From: Apolygus lucorum | Lineage: Eukaryota > Arthropoda > Insecta > Hemiptera > Miridae | Direction of reading: 5' to 3' | NCBI GenBank assembly: GCA_009739505.2 | Contig: CM019172.2 | Coordinates: forward strand, 34,471,873 to 34,535,872 | DNA: 64,000 nucleotides | Shown here: positions 45,768 to 59,535 of the stretch, piece after piece | How positions within the stretch are numbered: position 1 is the first letter of the stretch | How the letters are laid out: each line of letters begins with the position of its first letter | Translations under genes and position numbers: made by a program | Notes under the pieces: model-generated | Database searches by the model: none | Told to the model about the DNA's origin: nothing | The model's input: the letters and a program-made list of their open reading frames with translations, nothing else

Positions 45768-48466
45768 ATTGTTGGTCGAATCTATCAGTTCTCTTTCACT
45801 AAAAAAAAGGCAAAACGTTGGTTTTTTCAGTTATTTCCCAGCATCTTCAGGCTAAAAAAAAATTAATTTAACAAAGATAGTAGTCGATATTTTAAAAACA
45901 AAAAAAATACTAGGCATTTTAAACCGGTCAAAAAACCTATTCCTAAATTATGCAATATTTATTATAATATAAAATTGCCACAATACCTTTTTATAAAAAA
46001 ATATTTTCTGTCTAGTCCTTCCTATCCGCCTCTTTCACCAAAATCAAGGCTTCCCTTTATATCATTAAAAAGAGAAAAATCTTTGGAAAAATACCAAAAA
46101 GTAACAAATTTTCATGGGAATAGGCAAAAAAAAAAAACACGAACTGATAGACATTTAAAAAAAGCAAACAAACATGTGCTTCTTTACAAATATGCTAATT
46201 GAAAAAGAATGGATATCATTTTATAATTAGTCAACGCTCATTCTTTTTCTCTCATTTTCTTTAATTCTTTAATCTCATTATTGTTCAAGTTAAATTCAGG
46301 GGCGTGGCGTCCATAAGGCCACTTTGGGTCTAGCCCCGGCAAAATTTCTCTCACTGTAACCTAGATTTTTTTACCCCAAAGTTGGAAAAACTCCCTTCAA
46401 AAAGTGTTCTCCACAAAGTAGAAAAAAATCCCTAGCAGAAAGTTTTTTCCTCAAAACTCACTCATGATCCATGGAAGCATGGAGCTTTTACAAGTAAAAA
46501 TTAATTCTACACTGACATGCAGTTATTATGTTAAACTTCCATGGTAAAACCCGAGGCCATGGAGCTAGGTTCCATGCCTCCTACTAGGTCCATGCCCAAG
46601 GCTGTCTCCATGGCCTGCTACGAGAGAGAAGAAGATGTAAGATGGAATCGATAGGTATCCAACAATCGATTTGTATCAAACAATCGATTCTCCACTCCCG
46701 AATTCCCAAGATCTGGGGCTAGACCCCACTAAACCCCGGCGTCGTCATGCCAACGTGTTGTTTATTTTTAGTTTTTCTCCTTCTGCACATGCGCAGTAGT
46801 GTTATTTTAGTTTATCCCCTCCCTTTCTCGGCCCCTGCCCTGGAAGACAATCGATTTTTTATTCTTTCTGATGATGACTTGTTTTGATTCAACTAGATGG
46901 ATGGATACTCTGTTCAGGTTGCCATGAAAGTTCATTGTATAACAATGGACTCATCATAGGATGTAAACGCATGGAGTACTTCTGATATCAGTTATAGATG
47001 GGTTAAAAATTGAATGGATACTCCCTACTTTTACAGATTTTCACAGTATGTTGCCCAGACTGCACGATTAGGTGTTTAGTGTGTTTACACAGTACATAAC
47101 ATAGAACAGTACTGGAAACAACGGACAAGAGATAAAGTTTATCTGATAAACAGGAGGGTGGTTACATCTTGACATGATACAATTTTGCTGATTGACAGCA
47201 AAATTATGATTTTTGGAGTGTTATCATTGTTGTGGATGGCGTTTGCTACACAGAGATTTCATCACATAGGTATGCAAGTAAGTTAAAACTATTGTAAGTT
47301 GAAACGAAGTTTTAAAATATTGCTGAAGTTGTTATCTTCAGGGGTTTTTCTCCGAAATGACTAGTCTCTCTGGAGCTCTTTACCTACTGTGTTCCCTAAA
47401 GTGTCTTGAAACAATGACAGTTTACGTTCCTGACCAGAAACTCTTATCATTTTCGGTTTTCCATTCCATTTTCCCTGCATTTCAAGTCGTCTTGGTGTTT
47501 GTTGTAATACGATCTGATGGAGTTGACCACTGATTAGACTTACCTACCTACCTACTTATCGTATTTTTTCGTTTCTGTTCAACATTTCGGTATGGGGAAA
47601 TACAATAGGCAGCCTGGTGCTCTTCAGTTCCACAACTTTTCATATATAAATGCTACGTAGGCCTTGCAAAAGATAATTAAAAGTCATCAAAGGGAATATG
47701 ACCCTCGAAAAGCCTTATAGACATTTCGACTAATATGTAGAATTTGTTAAGACACTTTTTTTTCATGATCTCGTCTTTATGATTAAGAAATTATGTGCTT
47801 TTCGTTTTAAAAAAATTGAATATTTAATGTTTTAGTAACAAATTAACATTTTTATCTTTTCGAGTCCCAGAAATGATTTTTTTTGTTTCATCATTAACTG
47901 GAATGAAGTTGAGATGTGATGTTTCCCCACTGGGTCCTCTGTTTGACGCAAAAGTATGTAGGTATGTGTGATCCTAGGGTCAAGTTCATGTATTTTCTGG
48001 TTTGGTGCCCCACCACTTTCAGAGGTCACCCAACGCCCCTGGTTAAATTTGAAAAGGTAACACTGTATGCCTAGTCCAATGAAAATTTGTTACTTTTTGG
48101 TATTTTTCCAAACATTTTCTCTTTCTAATGATACAAAAAGAAGTCTTGATTTTGGTGAAGAGGCTGATAGAAAGGACTTTAGAGATAATATTTTTTAATA
48201 AAAAGGTATTGTGACAATCTTATAAACAATAAATACTGTTTAGTTTAGGTATAGGTTTTTGACGAGCCTAGTATTATTTTTGTTTTTAAGTTATCGATTA
48301 TTCTCTTTGTTAAATTTTTTTTTTTTTTTTTTTTGATCAATTTTTTTTGTTTAGCTTGAAGATGCTGGGAACCTTATCCAGCGAAACTATAGCTAAACAA
48401 ATGAAAAAAAAAAATGTTTTGCCTTTTCTTACTGAAAGAGGACCCTGAGTCGATTCGACCAACAAT
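45768..48466. repeat. Large inverted repeat with hammerhead-like motif, split by a hAT element
   Basis: The left arm (45768 to about 46125) and right arm (about 48070-48466) are diverged inverted copies: ATTGTTGGTCGAAT/ATTCGACCAACAAT at the outside and AATACCAAAAAGTAACAAAT with its complement at the inside. The right arm has GTTTAGC-TTGAAGA-T-GCTGG..CCAGC-GAAAC..GCTAAAC at about 48350-48396, a hammerhead-like core enclosed by a 7-bp stem. The left arm keeps CCTGAAGATGCTGG (minus strand) but has lost the GAAA side. Same style as 35216-35799. Confidence 0.55.
46297..48041. mobile_element. hAT-type non-autonomous element, 8-bp duplication GTTAAATT
   Basis: Ends CAGGGGCGTGG and, inverted, CCCAACGCCCCTG. 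GTTAAATT is duplicated at 46289-46296 and 48042-48049. A further GGGTCTAGCCCC / GGGGCTAGACCC inverted pair at about 46331-46342 and 46715-46726 lies inside. 1745 bp with no transposase frame. It sits in the loop of the 45768-48466 inverted repeat. Confidence 0.8.
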
Positions 48467-51424
48467 TTACATCAATATTTCATGACACTACAAAGTTCAA
48501 CAGTATTGGTAATATGCCGATCAACCTCCTTGCTGGTAGGATTCTCTTGAAACCTCAAAAAACTACGCCAAATACTAATGAACTGGCTGTGGATGAATGA
48601 AAGAGGTGCAGATGAGCTGCCCTAGGATCCTAGGTAGGTGAGTAGCGGTCATGGCATGCACCGGCGAGTTGCGGTCCGAAGCGGGAAACCGGTCCAGAGA
48701 AGCTGGAAGACCATCCCCCTCTTTCCGGACTCATCCTGCGGGACCCTTAAGAATACCTCTTTTTTCCCTATGGATTTGTTCATTTTTTTTCTTGAGTGAA
48801 CTGAAGTTTCATCAGGGGAGGGGGGCCCTTCCCTAACGAGTTCTTCAACCTCCCCACTATTGCTTCCCTTCACCTTCGTACATGATCATCAGGAGTCAAG
48901 GCTAAAGAAGCCTCGACGGGTGTCAAGGACATTCCTTCCACAAGCCCTATTCCAGCCTTTGCCTCAACTACCTATCTACACGGGCGTTGAAGTCTCTCGT
49001 GGTTAGCGTGTCTTTACCCATGTGTGATTAGACAAGATTTTAAATATTCAATTTTAGGCTCTAATTGTTCATACGACTCCGTTTTGAGCTATTTCCTGCA
49101 ATTTATACGCAATTCAATTATACAAATTTCTCCATGTTCCACACATCCTCATCACAATCAATTTATAATTAATTGCACCCATACGATTATGCAAATTTAC
49201 TTCAATAGGATTTCACAGCTCACTTTGCCTAGTAGGTCCTTCCTGACGTAATGACTGATCGGTTTTGCCTTTGCTGGTCTTAGTGAAGAACAGGACAGAA
49301 CTCTCAACCTAAATATATCTTGGGGGTTGAGTTTTTCTTCGAACTTGAACCGTTCCTATACCTGGGTTCGTTTTTACGTTCGGCGACCTCCGTTATTAGG
49401 GGGTGTATCCTGGTTAAAAAAAGAACCTATAGATTATACCAAACAAAAAATTGGGAAGGGATAGGGTGAATCTCAGCTATTGGCTCTTCAACCTGTTGGG
49501 CCAGACGTCTCTGACACTATAAACACGGCAATTTAACCAATTTTCCACCTTCAAGGGGCATTGTTACTCCCAAAAATAATCGGCGGTCTGACTTTTTGAG
49601 AAGAAAAAAAAAATCAGCCATTTGCGGTTTTTTTTTGTGTTTTGTTGAAGGCATTCGGATTCGGTGCATCTGTCGGTTATTTTTAGCTACACGTAGACAA
49701 GGAAGGATGGATGAAGGAACTGCCAAAGATGGCGTTCTTAGTACAGTATGAAGAAGTTTCTATTTTTTTCATGTGTTGAGGAATAATATGATCATTCTCT
49801 ATATTCTGTATGGAAGAAAATTTTTTGCGTAGATAAGAGAAAAAGAGACGTTATTCAGAGGCAAAATGCTGAGCATCAACCTACTTCAAATCTTCTCTCG
49901 TTTATTATTTGTCGAGATCGAATTTCCGTTTCATAAATCAATTGCTATCAGAGCATCATTTTAAACCGACGTTATGTTTTATAACCACCATTGACAACTG
50001 AATAAAACGGTTAATTTTTTCGAAAAGAAAATTATTTCACGATTTTATCTTTCCTATCCAACCCGGTTTACGATGCAAACTTTACGGTTATTAAAAGAGG
50101 TGTGTTAAAGAAATAAACGTTTTTATTATGCTCCTCCGAGACAATAAGAAAAAAATTGGCGAAGATGAGTGAAAAATATTTTTCGCTCCAACTGGGCGTT
50201 CAACAGTTCGTAATTTCGAACGAAGGGACCCGCGGTAATAATAGGGAAAAAATCGCTTCGTATCGAGCTGTTCATAATGAGTTGATCACAACAATGGAAT
50301 GGTCGTAACACTGGTGGGTGATACTGGAGACCATAAATCCGCTATTGCGTTTTTATCGGGCGTTCAACGACAATCCGTGAAGCATATTTTTCTCGTTCTT
50401 TTTTCAAATCTTTTTGGAGGGAACTCAGGAAACGAATAGGTATCGAGGACGGAAAAAAAAATCCGTTCGCCGTTACTAGATAAGGAAGACAGTAGAAAGA
50501 TGAGCTTAGAACATTAAAAAAATACGGGTTTATATTTTCATTTTTACTTGATGATGATGCGGTGGATGATTTTAACGTTTAGGGTTCGGGTTTTACGATT
50601 AAATCTGTCAATACACAAAACCCTTAGTGTTTTGTTCAAATTATCTATTGACATAATAGGACCACGAGAAATTATTTTTCGGATAACTGTTTACGTGTCC
50701 TTGTTCTAGAGATAATAATTACAGTAATAAGTGCCTAGTATTTGTAAAAAACTTAAAAAAAGAGTGAGAATTGATGCTAATAGTAATTGTTTGTAGGTTT
50801 AGATCACTGTTAAGAACTATTATCGTTAAATATTGGATTTTGAATTTTAATGATGCATCAATATTTTCTTTAAAATATGCAAGAAATGCCACCAACATAG
50901 AATCTAGGTGAGATGCGGAAAAAACTCGTTAGAAATTGGTCAGAGATTGCTATTTGCACATCACCATGAGGTGGTATCCATTTCACGAACTGAGAACCTT
51001 GTACACTGAAAATCATTCAGTCTTCAAAAGTGTCTACCCGTGAGACTCGGTTTGAAGTTTGACAAACGCCAATAGGGCACCAACCATTGTGTAAAAGGTT
51101 TTCTGGTCATACAATGGCATCTTTTCTTTTGTACAGTCTTAACAGGTACAGGCTCGTTCGGTTCTATCTCCTAAACAACTTCTTCAAGACCCCAAGAGCG
51201 ACGCTACAACACAATATTCTGTCTTCGGCTCGCCACATCCGATGAGCTCATGTACGGTTTTGTGATGGTTGTCATAAAGGAGAATTTTCTATTCAAAATC
51301 TCCACCCAGAAGGATGAGTCTATTCTGTAACGTTAGACCTTGCAGATGCTCGAAGAAAGTTATCACTGTCTAGATTGATGCGCTAAATATCTATCACAAA
51401 AACTGCATCCCTATGGCATATTCT
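48467..51424. other. Intronic interval
   Basis: No repeat or gene recognised. The frames at 48649-48873 (both strands) are in a GC-rich patch and match nothing known. Confidence 0.4.
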
Positions 51425-51436
51425 TCTGGAGAATAT

Positions 51437-51777
51437 TATTATTATTATTTTATCGGCGCTACAGCCCAATGTGGGCTTTGGCCTCCCGTGCTATCTTATT
51501 CCAAGCTGGCCTATCAAGAGCTTTCGTACTCCAATTGTCCACACCGATAATTCGGATGTCGTCCGTTACATCATCGATCCAGCTCTTCCTTGGTCTGCCG
51601 CGTCTTCGTGTTCCATGCACTTCTTCCTTGAAGACCTTCTTCGGCATCCTTCCTTCTTCCATTCGAGATAGATGACCTAGCCATCGCAGCCTCTGGGACT
51701 TTATGAAGCGCACGATGTCTTCATGATTGATCAACTGATCGAGTTCATGGTTCCATCTAATCCTCCATCCCTCGCCG
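51437..51777 (-). pseudogene. 5'-truncated non-LTR retrotransposon insertion
   Basis: TCTGGAGAATAT is duplicated at 51425-51436 and 51778-51789. Read on the minus strand, the insert begins in frame (DGEGWRIRWNHELDQLIN), continues HEDIVRFIKSQRLRWLGHL, then SRMEEGRMPKKVF, GTRRRGRPRKSWIDDV and WNKIAREAKAHIGL, and stops at 51459. It ends in an (AAT)n-like 3' tail at 51437-51453. These are the last residues of the endonuclease-reverse transcriptase ORF of a common arthropod non-LTR element; only the extreme C-terminus survives. The intact frame and clean duplication suggest a young insertion. Confidence 0.88.
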
Positions 51778-51789
51778 TCTGGAGAATAT

Positions 51790-54700
51790 ATAACTACTTA
51801 TCCCTTGTCATCTTGCAAAGCCCCATCGATACGATATTTTTTCAGGAAATTCTCCCCTCAAAGTGTCATAATTTCTTTCTTGCTGCTGCTTAAAATTCAT
51901 TTCTGGAGCACACGTTCTAAGTGCAGCCACCACATGAACATAAAATTTCGCTCTATTCCAATTTTCCTTGTTAAGGTTTCTCACCATAGATGGTAGACTC
52001 GACCGTTAGTTGACGGATCTGCCACCTAGGGGAGCCATAGTGGCTATGCCAAACACATGAATCAAATTTGACAACATTAGTTAAATATGGTTCTCTATCT
52101 ATTCAATCTATGGCAAATCAATCAGTGCTAACCTATCAAATATACAAGTATACACACACTTAAAGCGGTCTACAACTACTTGTCTGTTGGACACTAGCTA
52201 AACCTTATAGCGCGATTTGGCCAGAAATCGATACAGCATTCTGTTCTGGTGATACATTCGATCACCAGTAGCTCTACGGTAGCTGACTGTCATACTTGAG
52301 TTTATTGTTGGATATGACAACTATGACAGCTTAGTACTTGAGTGACAAATCGAACCGGTCGTCCTTGCGCAGAGTGATCTAGAAGGCAGAGAAGGAGCAG
52401 CTAAATAGTATGCGGTTTTTCGAGATTCCGGAGCGTTTTAGCATAAAAACGGAGGGCGGTAACTGAGAAGAGAACACCTGTTGCGCAATCTGGAGGCGAA
52501 AGATTTACGATGTGTTTGTTCCTCAGAGGTTATCCCCTCTCAAAAGAAGAACGCCCACAACTTTGTGACCTAATGCGTTTAAAGCAGCCCACTTTGTACT
52601 GACCTATTGAAGAGTCGGGAGTAGAAAAATATCTCTACTGGATGGATGAGGAGTGGTTGGGTCTGACGGATAATCACCTAGAAGGAATGCACTTTAGAGT
52701 GACTCGACGCCCACACTGCTTCCTGTAGCGCATGTTTTCCTTTCTGGTCCTTCTTGGTGAACTGCGCATTACAATACACAATCTTTCGTACAAATTTATT
52801 GTAATAATTTACCAAGTACCTGTATATGATTTTCTTAGGTAGGCAGGACTCCATTCTTGGTTTCTGATAAAGGATGATAAATTTTGTGTATAGAGAGTCT
52901 AAAACTAGACCTGCCTAGAGGAAGAAGGGGTCTTACAAAAAGGCACTACGCGCACCTGGATTGTGGTAAACATTCTCCCGCTTCCTGTTTCTCTTCGTCT
53001 ATTACGACAGATCTCTCGAGAGTTTAGTTGGTGAGTACTTACCTACTGTTTTAAACCGTCTTCCCGATAATTTATTCCGTTCCTCTAATTCGATGAAAGA
53101 GCTGTACGATCAGAGCAACGGTGCAACCTCAATATTCATGAGAGGGGTAGAAGGATGAATTCATGAGAACCGAAGCTTTGAGTCTATCATCCCGAAGCTA
53201 TTAAAACTGGTGCATCAGGTAGCTGTGGCCACCTGTACACGGCCTTTGCCTGTTACGTCAAGCTATATTCAATATCTTCTGGATAATTATGGTGGATTGA
53301 ATTAAAAAACGTTTGTGATTTTATTTTGCATTTAATGGTTTTATTCTTACAATTGTAAAATAATACATACTTAAGTTGTTCAGTTTGGTTCACAGCTTGT
53401 TTTCGTAGATCCTACACTACAATCACTTCAGTGAGTCGTAATGAGGTCCAGAGGTGACAGCTATGTCTTTAATGTTTGGTAGAATTGGGCAGGCAGATCT
53501 CTTTGTATCAGACTATGCCAAACGCTTTGTTGAAAGGTTTTATCAATCCTGATTCTTAAAATCTCTCTGTAATGGACATGTTCCTGTTTATTTCGCACGT
53601 CCTAAAAGTGGGGTTTTGAGCAGTTGAAGACCTTTTCACGAGATTCTGACGACTGCATCACTGAACGTTCTAGGATCTATATTCTCCCTTTTGTAGCAAT
53701 AAATTTAACCTACCGAGGTTTATCTGATACTAACAGTCTCTGTGCACTCGTATGAGTAATATAGTAAGGAATGAGGATGAAGAAGACGTATTCGGTACGT
53801 TCGCTTTTGTCGCCAATGAGTACCGTTAGAGGCTGACACGCTAATGGAAGTCCCATCCCCGCTAATTGACGGATTGGCCCCTTTCAAGTCTGAGGCTCGA
53901 AATGATTGATAATTCCTTCGTAATAAGTCTGACCCTCTGACACCGATTTCGATTCGCACCTCCCAATTTTAGTGTTTCATTCACAAAAAAACAGAAGTAA
54001 ACAACTTGGAAAAAAACCTTAACAATAACAGTATTGATCAAGAAGTGAGATCAGACGGTTAATAAAAACTATATAAGACGAGGTTGGCTTCTGAATCCTC
54101 CTCAGTGTCTTATCCCAGGATGAATCCTTGCACCAAATGATTGAATCTGCTGAAACTAAATTAATTAAAATTAAGTTGCTGTAAGAAGTCGAATCTGGAC
54201 ATTAAAGATAATGTATCTTAAATTATGAAATTTTCACAGTAAATTATAGGGGATGAATTGGGGGAATGTGATTTCGTCTATTCATCTGCTAAAGTTTTTT
54301 ATTAATATTTCAACCTACAAAAGACTAGTGAGTTGCGCAAAACATAAGAGCTGAGATGGCGTAGCACCTATTATAGGTATAATACACTTTCATAGTTAGG
54401 AGATGAATTGATTTCCACAGCACTAAGCTAATGCTGAAAACATTTTTAAAAAACATTGTAATTCCAGAATATGCCTACTTTTTTTCAAACTGTGCTATTA
54501 TTTTATCAGTGGGTAACGGTTCATGACAGATGTGGGCAACTGCCCGTATGCGAGATAATTATTGCGCGAGCAGCTGAAGACCATGAGGTGAATACTGAGC
54601 ACCGGCAAGGTTGTAAGTTCATTAACAAAAATTAAACCGCTCATTTTGAAAATTCAATGCGAGCTCTGCCAAACTCATAACTGATCTTTTGTTATTTTCA

Positions 54701-55997
54701 TTAATGTGGTCCAAAAGCATATATCGGCATAATATAGCGTAATTGGTAGTGTCGAAAGGGACAACGTGCAGTCCCAACCTAAGGCCTCAACAGGGCTTTT
54801 GTCCTTTCTAGAACTCCTCTATGGGCCATTACAAAGGTTATGGTCCTTGCAAGCTTCAAGTGTACCTACAATACGATTTAGCGGATTATTGAAGACATAC
54901 AATAATCAAAATTCAATACCATTTCCTGAGTGTAATAATGTCCTTCATAAGCACATCAAACTGAAAAACCGAGCTCCTATTTTGAAGTTCGTCTAAAATA
55001 CGGTGATATTAAAAAAAAGGTTTTCTGTGAAGAGAGAATGATGGACAAACTTGATTTTTCTGGCACAGGAAAGCATACACCTACACTTAGAGTCCTTTCA
55101 TGTTGGAAACGCGATACAATGTAGAGCCTTCCTTGCCAAAAGGCGTGGGCACCTCAAACAACTGAGCAGATGGAAATTTGCCACATTTTTCGCATCCCTT
55201 TTCTCACGGTTCTGGGATGCGAAAAAGGGTAACGCTGCGGAAGGGTAACATCCAGGGTATCAGTTGGCATTCTCTGACCTCTGAGGTTTCCGAGATTGTG
55301 GGAATTTTTTCGGGAGAGCCGTCTTGGAGAGGAGGCAGATGTTGTTGCGGGAGCTGCTCAAAATCCTTCCCACGCCCAGCTAAAAGGGAAGCACCTTTTG
55401 TCAACCTGTCTACCTGCTTCATTTCATTAATGCGGCTGAGGACCTTGTGGTTGGTGGATGGAAAGAGATCCATCTATGTTGAATCGTTTATGATCAAAGT
55501 TTTGTACCTTGGATATACTAATTCATGTTTGGATTTACACAGTTCATCTAAATCTATATTCATGCAGCCAGATTATGAGGTCGAATTTGAACAACCTTAC
55601 CCTGATATTGTGACTGATTGATTCGTTGATCAAGTTACGGCCTCAAAATACATGAATGTTCTGCTCAGTCTCAATGCATTGCTACGAATAGGAATGAAAT
55701 CGTATACTTCTGCCCTTGAAGTAACAAAATGGTTGGCAGATGTTAATCTGGTAGATATTGAGTTATTTTGGTATCTGGATGCTTAGCCGTTTGATAGAGC
55801 AGTTTGAAACAAGAGGAAAAGAACCTCATCGATGCCCAGGATTTAGCTTGAAAACATGTTAAAGAGCATCACTGAAGGAAATGAGGAAATGCTTGCATAC
55901 GAGTCTGCAATACACATTGGGACATTCTCATGTGTGTTTTCTTATTGTATTTATTACTAGGCAGATCTCTATAGAGTCTATTTTATTTATTGGTATC
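51790..55997. other. Intronic interval
   Basis: No gene or repeat family recognised. Open frames on both strands near 55178-55621 are GC-rich patches without a known domain. Confidence 0.4.
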
Positions 55998-56060
55998 GCG
56001 TGAGAAAGTTTTCGTGACGATTTTTCAGGGTATGTGCCAAAGCAAAGACATGAAAATGTC
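55998..56060 (+). repeat. R2 right-end fragment
   Basis: CGTGACGATTTTTC, ATGTGCCA and AAAGACATGAAAATGTC match the last 60 bases of R2 with a few changes. Confidence 0.6.
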
Positions 56061-58552
56061 AAAATTAGAAGTTTTAGCTCATACATGATTAACCAAATTA
56101 GATAGAGAGAAAATCAATCGAATACGTATAGCAATTCCTGTTCTAACAGGAAATGCCATATTATTCTCTCTTCATGAGCAAAATAGTGGGCCAAAGACTA
56201 GTCTGAAACTCATCAGGCACTATGTGCAAATCAATGCCAATCTTTGAAGTTCTCCTCTCAGTAGCCATCCGGTCTTCTGCTCCTGGATTGTGCTGAAATT
56301 TGAGTATGAATTCAGGCAAAACTGGAACTAGAAGAATCAATGTAGAATTGATCTGTATGCAATCCTGTGCCCACCTTTCCCTACCAGAAGACATCTGCCT
56401 AGATTGGGCTGACCTTTCTGACTAAATCTATGCAAATGAGTTCGTGATCAATATCCGCGTGCCCACTTCTTGTCAATCAGGAAACGCCATCTTTGGTCGT
56501 CGTCCGTCCAAATAGCGGTCATTGCAGGCGTTCCCAGACTCGTGACCTTTGACTCCTTCGCATCCTTCAGGCAATTCGTGAAGACGAAGTTCCTCTTGTT
56601 CTGAACTCCAGTCTGACACTGGCTGTCTCGCGTTTCTTCAGCCTCCCACGCCGGATTTACATACAATAGGAAAGAGGTAACCGCAGCGTGGGCCAACAAT
56701 TCTTTTACGTGCGATCTTCTTTTTTTTCGTGGCGAGGTAGAACCCTTGAACGTGAGGTGGTCTTGTCCGCGAACTCGAATATTTTTACATCCAAGGTACA
56801 TGCCATTAATTTAATTAAGGCACAACGATTTTAATCGGTAATCTGCAGAACCACTTTGAAACGCGTTAAAATTATAATATTACAGTTACTTATGATTAAT
56901 TACTACAATAATTTATTATCTATATACATAAAACCCCAACCGAATGCACGTCGCCCTAACGAGGGGGTTCAGGGTTCGCGACATCAACTTTTTTTTTAGT
57001 TTGATAAATTACGTGTTTATACGTTGACATTTTATGACACGGTATTGCGGACATCTTTACACATATCTACGATTCGTTTTTGCCTGCTTTTAGCACGCTT
57101 TTCAGCTAGTAAATTATAGTTAATTCTGAAGATCTGATGTGTTCTAAAATAATAAATTATTTTGTCTACGACTTTCCTGTTGCGGCTGCCTTTTCTCTTA
57201 TTGGATTAATGAACAGTTCCCCCAGACTATCATAGATTTGAGCTGAAAACCCAGTGACTACTTTCACGATGGAATGAGATGCTTTGTCCATGAGATTTTG
57301 TTGACAGTCGCCTATTCTATGTTTAATTTTTCTATCGAGGACCAGATTGAGAACCATGGATGGGTGAAGAATTAATCTAGTTGGCACAAAACCAATCTAG
57401 ACTACGTGAGATTTGATTATTCTCGAAAACGACTTCTCAGTGCAAATTACTTTTGCAGTCGTAATTCAGCAGAACTTCAAATATCAAATCCAGAAATTCC
57501 ATCCGTCAATATCTGCTGAATGAAACCAGGGATTGGAAGATCTGCATTTTGTGGTACCATTCATCTCTCAACCACAATCTATTGGTATGTTCAAGTACCA
57601 TACATTCGAGCAGATTTTTGTCATGGAACTACATCACAAAATTCACAATCCGAGTTTAATTTTCCTATCCAGCTTTAATGAATGTAATATTCTAGTTGAC
57701 AGACCAAAATATCAACTCCGACTAGTGCACTGTTTTTTGTTCCCAAAAAACCAAACTAGGTTTGTAGTCGCAAGTTGAAATCAAGTTTTGCTCTCTGCAA
57801 ATCAAGTTTGGCAGTCACCAATACGCTCATCTTCGACCTTCTAAGTTGTGTTCTCTCTGTCATCCAAGTCCTGAAATTCTACACGTTCATATCCGATCGT
57901 CAACTGAATCATTTCCGCTGCAGTCAATGATTTCATGATCGATCCCAGCATCAATGTTGATAAATGCAAGTCCGTGAAGATAAGTTCATGAAAACCTTCT
58001 ATTGCAGAACAAACTGCTCACCAAAAGCTCAGCTAATAAAAATGATGGATACATCGGTTTATACCGTTCATAAAACCGTGTTGGGGACCTTTAGCTGTAA
58101 AATTGTCTAACGATGGAAGAATCGTTCGAAATATCAAAACATTTATAGCGGCCTAGGTGCTTCCGATTGTATTCGAATGAATGCTTCAAAATGTTCGCGC
58201 TCTGTTGAGCAATTTCTTATCGTGATGTGGTTTTAAAAACAGCCAGTCACGGTCCATTGAATCATTTCCCGTCCTAATAGACTAGTGAAAATTATGCTGT
58301 AAGTTCACTTTTATCAGATGCAAGATGTTTAACTGGATTCGAATATCAACTGAATGTGTATCAAAGGAGAAACATATTCAGCTTATTTTTCGAAGATACT
58401 TTCGCTGAAGTAGTAGAAAATTATTGCAATCGGAATGAAAACAAAATAATGTTTAACCCTTAATTTCCCACTTGTTCAAAAAATTGTTTTTTTCGGAATT
58501 TTAAAAATTATTGATAGATGTGTTTTGATAAATCTGCAGAACATTTGAGTAG
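56061..58552. other. Intronic interval
   Basis: No gene or repeat recognised. Open frames at 56161-56394 and 56448-56801 (minus) have no recognisable domain. Confidence 0.4.
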
Positions 58553-58822
58553 AAGGTTCCTTAAAGGCCCTTTTACAGTATAAGCTCAAGGATGATCTTT
58601 CCAAGGGCCACACTAGCGCTATCTGTCTATAAACCCACTTTTGTTGAACTAGAAGAAGGAAAATTGGAAAAATCCTCGGTGGGATGTTGGGTTCTGCTAC
58701 TTCTCATAAAGTAAATAACCACGGAATAAGGTGGGAAAGGTTCACTTCATAGAGGGATTTGTGCTGCCTTAGACAGTGGCGCCATCTCTGACGAGGAAAT
58801 CCAATTAATACCCTACAATATA
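58553..58822 (-). repeat. Dispersed repeat R4, copy 2
   Basis: Reverse complement of 16200-16502; order and spacing of blocks are preserved. Confidence 0.8.
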
Positions 58823-58826
58823 AGAA

Positions 58827-59064
58827 AGTTACGTTTAGTTTCTGCACCCACTTAAGTACGGTAGACGAACGGAAAATTATTCATTCGACGTTTGGATTTT
58901 ACCTACTTGTCTCCATTACTCTGTGGATTTTACATATTATGTAAAATTACATATTATGTAAAATCCACAGAGTAATGGAGACAAGTGGGTAAAATCCAAA
59001 CGTCGAATGAATAATTTTCCGTTCGTCTACCGTACTTAAGTGGGTGCAGAAACTAAATGTAACT
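58827..59064. repeat. Palindrome built on an R1 fragment
   Basis: Arms of about 118 bp are near-exact reverse complements centred near 58945, including GTTTCTGCACCCACTTAAG and ACGGTAGACGAACGGAAAA. The centre is TACATATTATGTAAAAT repeated. The R1 tail (AAACCATCAAATTTTCTGGG, about 59111) follows, so a diverged R1 copy was duplicated in inverted orientation. Confidence 0.9.
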
Positions 59065-59535
59065 CAATGAATTGGTGAATTCATGGATATTATTCATCAA
59101 ATATTGAAAATAAACCATCAAATTTTCTGGGGAGGGATTTTTGTTTAACCTTGCTTCATTCCAAAGGTCATTATTGATTACAATGAAACACGTTTGAAGT
59201 GAAAACATAACTTTGGCGGGATTTGAACCCACAACAAACTTTCCCAGTTTGTTTTTTTCATATCAATACTACTTTTTCTCCTTTTTTTCGACGTATTGTA
59301 CTATACTTTCTCATTAATGCAAAGAAGTACTGAATTATACTACCTACATGATGGCGACCAATACTCATGTCTCCAATGGCTGTGTATTCAAATACGCGAC
59401 CCCAGCTTGCTACGTTACGAAAATCATATTTCGACGTTTCTTTTCTACGTGCAGACGAAAGCTTCCACGAAAATTCACCGTCTGATCAATAAGCAAAATG
59501 AATTCGTTGAATAGTAGGCACAAAATGTAGCGACC
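59065..59535. other. R1 tail and non-coding interval
   Basis: R1 tail to about 59190, then unassigned AT-rich sequence. Confidence 0.5.

Noticed and set aside
55178..55621. 147-codon + frame and overlapping 89-codon minus frame
   Set aside because: Low similarity to anything recognisable, no splice or start context, and both strands are open in a GC-rich patch.
59212..59240. GGCGGGATTTGAACCCAC resembles the T-arm of a tRNA on the minus strand
   Set aside because: No matching acceptor stem, D-arm or anticodon arm can be placed in the 75 bases on the required side, so only a chance T-arm-like string is present.
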